Assembly: GCF_014651875.1 (NCBI RefSeq)
Contig: NZ_BMXS01000004.1
Location: 1 to 64,000 of the forward strand
Source of the DNA: Litchfieldella qijiaojingensis
GTDB lineage: Bacteria > Pseudomonadota > Gammaproteobacteria > Pseudomonadales > Halomonadaceae
Length of the DNA stretch: 64,000 bases
Direction: 5' to 3'
Part shown: positions 62,906 to 64,000 of the stretch, in pieces
Layout of the letters: every line of letters begins with the position of its first letter
How positions within the stretch are numbered: the first letter of the stretch is position 1
Made by a program: the position numbers and the translations under genes
Notes under the pieces: generated by a model
Told to the model about the DNA's origin: nothing
The model's input: only the letters and a program-made list of their open reading frames with translations
Databases searched by the model: none

Positions 62906-63376
62906 ATGAAGCTCGATCGTTATGACCTGAAGATTCTCGAGATCCTGGCCAAGGACGGCCGTATCACCAAATCCCGGCTGGCCGAGGCCATCAACCTTTC
63001 GGTCAGCCCTTGCTGGGAGCGGGTGCGCCGGCTGGAAAAGGCAGGAATCATCGAAGGCTACGGCGCCCGTATCAATCCACGGGTGTTGGTCAGGCGCACG
63101 CCGGTCTGGGTACAGGTCGAGCTGAAGCAGCACAATGCCGAGAGCTTCCAGCGCTTCGAGGCCGTAGTGCGCGACACTCCCGAGGTCACCGAGTGCGTGG
63201 CAGTGGGTGGCGGGGTCGATTATCTGGTCAAGGTCGAGGCCGACTCGATCGATGCCTATCAACGGCTAATGGACGCTTGGTTGATGTCGGATCTGGGCAT
63301 CGAACGCTATTTCACCTATATCGTGACCAAGACGGTCAAACAAGAATCACCGCCGATTCAATTGGATAGCCAGTGA
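62906..63376 (+). CDS. doeX: Lrp/AsnC-family regulator DoeX
   Basis: 156 residues: N-terminal helix-turn-helix (YDLKILEILAKDGRITKSRLAEAINLSVSPCWERVRRLEKAGII) and a C-terminal RAM ligand domain (VTECVAVGGGVDYLVKVEADSIDAYQRLMD). In H. elongata doeX is co-transcribed with doeA and doeB. Five bases separate it from doeB. Having both DoeX and a MocR protein in one locus suggests dual control. Confidence 0.92.
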   Translation: MKLDRYDLKILEILAKDGRITKSRLAEAINLSVSPCWERVRRLEKAGIIEGYGARINPRVLVRRTPVWVQVELKQHNAESFQRFEAVVRDTPEVTECVAVGGGVDYLVKVEADSIDAYQRLMDAWLMSDLGIERYFTYIVTKTVKQESPPIQLDSQ

Positions 63377-63427
63377 GTCGGTGCTCCTCTCCCACCTTAG
63401 CACCTCCTGCAAGTGTTTTCTGACGGC

Positions 63428-63445
63428 GGCGTCAAGTATGACGCC
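63428..63445 (+). terminator. Hairpin downstream of doeX
   Basis: GGCGTCA / TGACGCC seven-base stem with an AGTA loop, 51 bases after doeX, followed by a second small palindrome CACTTACAAGTG (63448-63459). No T run, so weak as an intrinsic terminator. Confidence 0.4.
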
Positions 63446-63560
63446 TCACTTACAAGTGGTAATGATCTGGCATAAGCTAGATTCGTGCCTTGTGCACGGA
63501 GGCGATGTCGCCGGTCAATCAATGTGAGTGTGTTCAGGCGATCGCCGTCAGAGGAAGCTT

Positions 63561-64000
63561 ATGTCCTACTTCACGATTGCGGGGGTGCAGCTGTATGCCC
63601 TGCAACACGGTGACAACACCGATGCCATGCGTCACCGTATCGACTTGCTGATGTCCCGTTTTCCCCAAGTGCAGATGGTGCTGTTCAGTGAGTTGGTGGC
63701 CAATGGGGCATCCACCCACCATGCCCAACCCATGCCCAGCGCCATGGAGACGTTGTTCTGTCAGCTTGCCCAGGAATATCGTATCTGGCTGATTCCGGGT
63801 TCGATGTTCGAACGCGTCGACGACAAGGTCTTCAACACTCTGAGCGTGATCAATCCCCGCGGCGAAGTGGTCACCCGCTACCGCAAGATGTTCCCGTTTC
63901 GGCCCTACGAGAAGGGTGTGGAGGGAGGTAGCGAGTTCGTGGTCTTCGACGTGCCCAATATCGGCCGCTTTGGGGTCTCGATCTGCTACGACATGTGGTT
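63561..64000 (+). CDS. Carbon-nitrogen hydrolase (nitrilase superfamily), 3'-truncated
   Basis: First 146 codons of a nitrilase-superfamily amidohydrolase. The catalytic triad is visible: Glu in VLFSELVANG, Lys in RYRKMFPFRPYEKG, and Cys in VSICYDMW just before the window ends. AGAGGAAG precedes the ATG. It could hydrolyse an amide or nitrile. Being directly downstream of the doe genes it may act in ectoine nitrogen metabolism, but the gap of 184 bases and the hairpin leave that open. Confidence 0.85.
   Translation, partial: MSYFTIAGVQLYALQHGDNTDAMRHRIDLLMSRFPQVQMVLFSELVANGASTHHAQPMPSAMETLFCQLAQEYRIWLIPGSMFERVDDKVFNTLSVINPRGEVVTRYRKMFPFRPYEKGVEGGSEFVVFDVPNIGRFGVSICYDMW

Overview
The window looks like chromosomal DNA of a halophilic or halotolerant gammaproteobacterium of the Halomonas type (Halomonadaceae). 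This rests on high GC, an ectoine-degradation cluster (doeA-doeB-doeX), a BetT-type BCCT carrier, a seven-domain Mrp/Pha Na+/H+ antiporter operon and an SbtA-type bicarbonate carrier. No rRNA or tRNA gene, CRISPR array, prophage or complete insertion sequence was seen. It carries about 57 protein genes, two gene remnants and two families of short non-coding repeats.

Layout. (1) 1-18.4 kb is a PQQ-dependent alcohol oxidation island: the 3' part of pqqE; nosP-nahK (FIST-domain protein and hybrid kinase); a LuxR-type regulator of the ErbR/AgmR kind; a PQQ-associated ABC system with a beta-propeller protein; cytochrome c550; a MoxJ-like binding protein; an ExaA-type quinoprotein dehydrogenase with the Asp-Tyr-Asp signature of lanthanide enzymes; a LysR-SbtA pair; and the aldehyde dehydrogenase exaC. 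(2) 18.4-28.4 kb holds a SulP carrier, a copper operon (cupredoxin-copR-copS-copA-copB) and a dgkA-PAP2-eptA lipid A modification operon. (3) 28.5-35.6 kb holds a BNR-repeat lipoprotein and the Mrp antiporter operon (AB fused, C, D, E, F, G), with a MITE inserted between F and G. (4) 35.8-39.6 kb is an ECF sigma/ZAS anti-sigma module with two ArsM-like methyltransferases, one fused to a MerC-like membrane domain, and a periplasmic cupin. Two divergent promoters there share the same -35/-10 sequences and spacing. (5) 39.7-45.6 kb holds betT, a Spy/CpxP-like protein and a BaeSR-like two-component system. (6) 45.7-53.1 kb is an alpha-glucoside operon (aglEFGAK-like, LacI regulator) with a second, decayed GH13 gene. 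(7) 53.3-60.4 kb holds lysO, a DUF3108 protein, a PfpI protein, pncA-pncB, a GhrA-like reductase and a MocR-type regulator. (8) 60.6-64 kb holds doeA-doeB-doeX and the start of a nitrilase-family gene.

How the parts work together. Region 1 describes periplasmic alcohol to aldehyde to acid oxidation, with electrons passing to cytochrome c550 and two signal-transduction arms beside it. The nosP and cytochrome c550 genes share a two-part upstream element at identical spacing, so they are probably co-regulated. The copper operon carries its own two-component system and two copies of an 11-bp-period direct repeat. The lipid A operon has a PmrA-like box. The ECF/methyltransferase/cupin module is the best candidate here for a poorly described system: both enzymes resemble arsenite methyltransferases but lack one of the arsenic-binding cysteines. 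The MocR gene, divergent from doeA and flanked by repeated CAATTGTCATG sites, is a good candidate for the EnuR ectoine-catabolism regulator.
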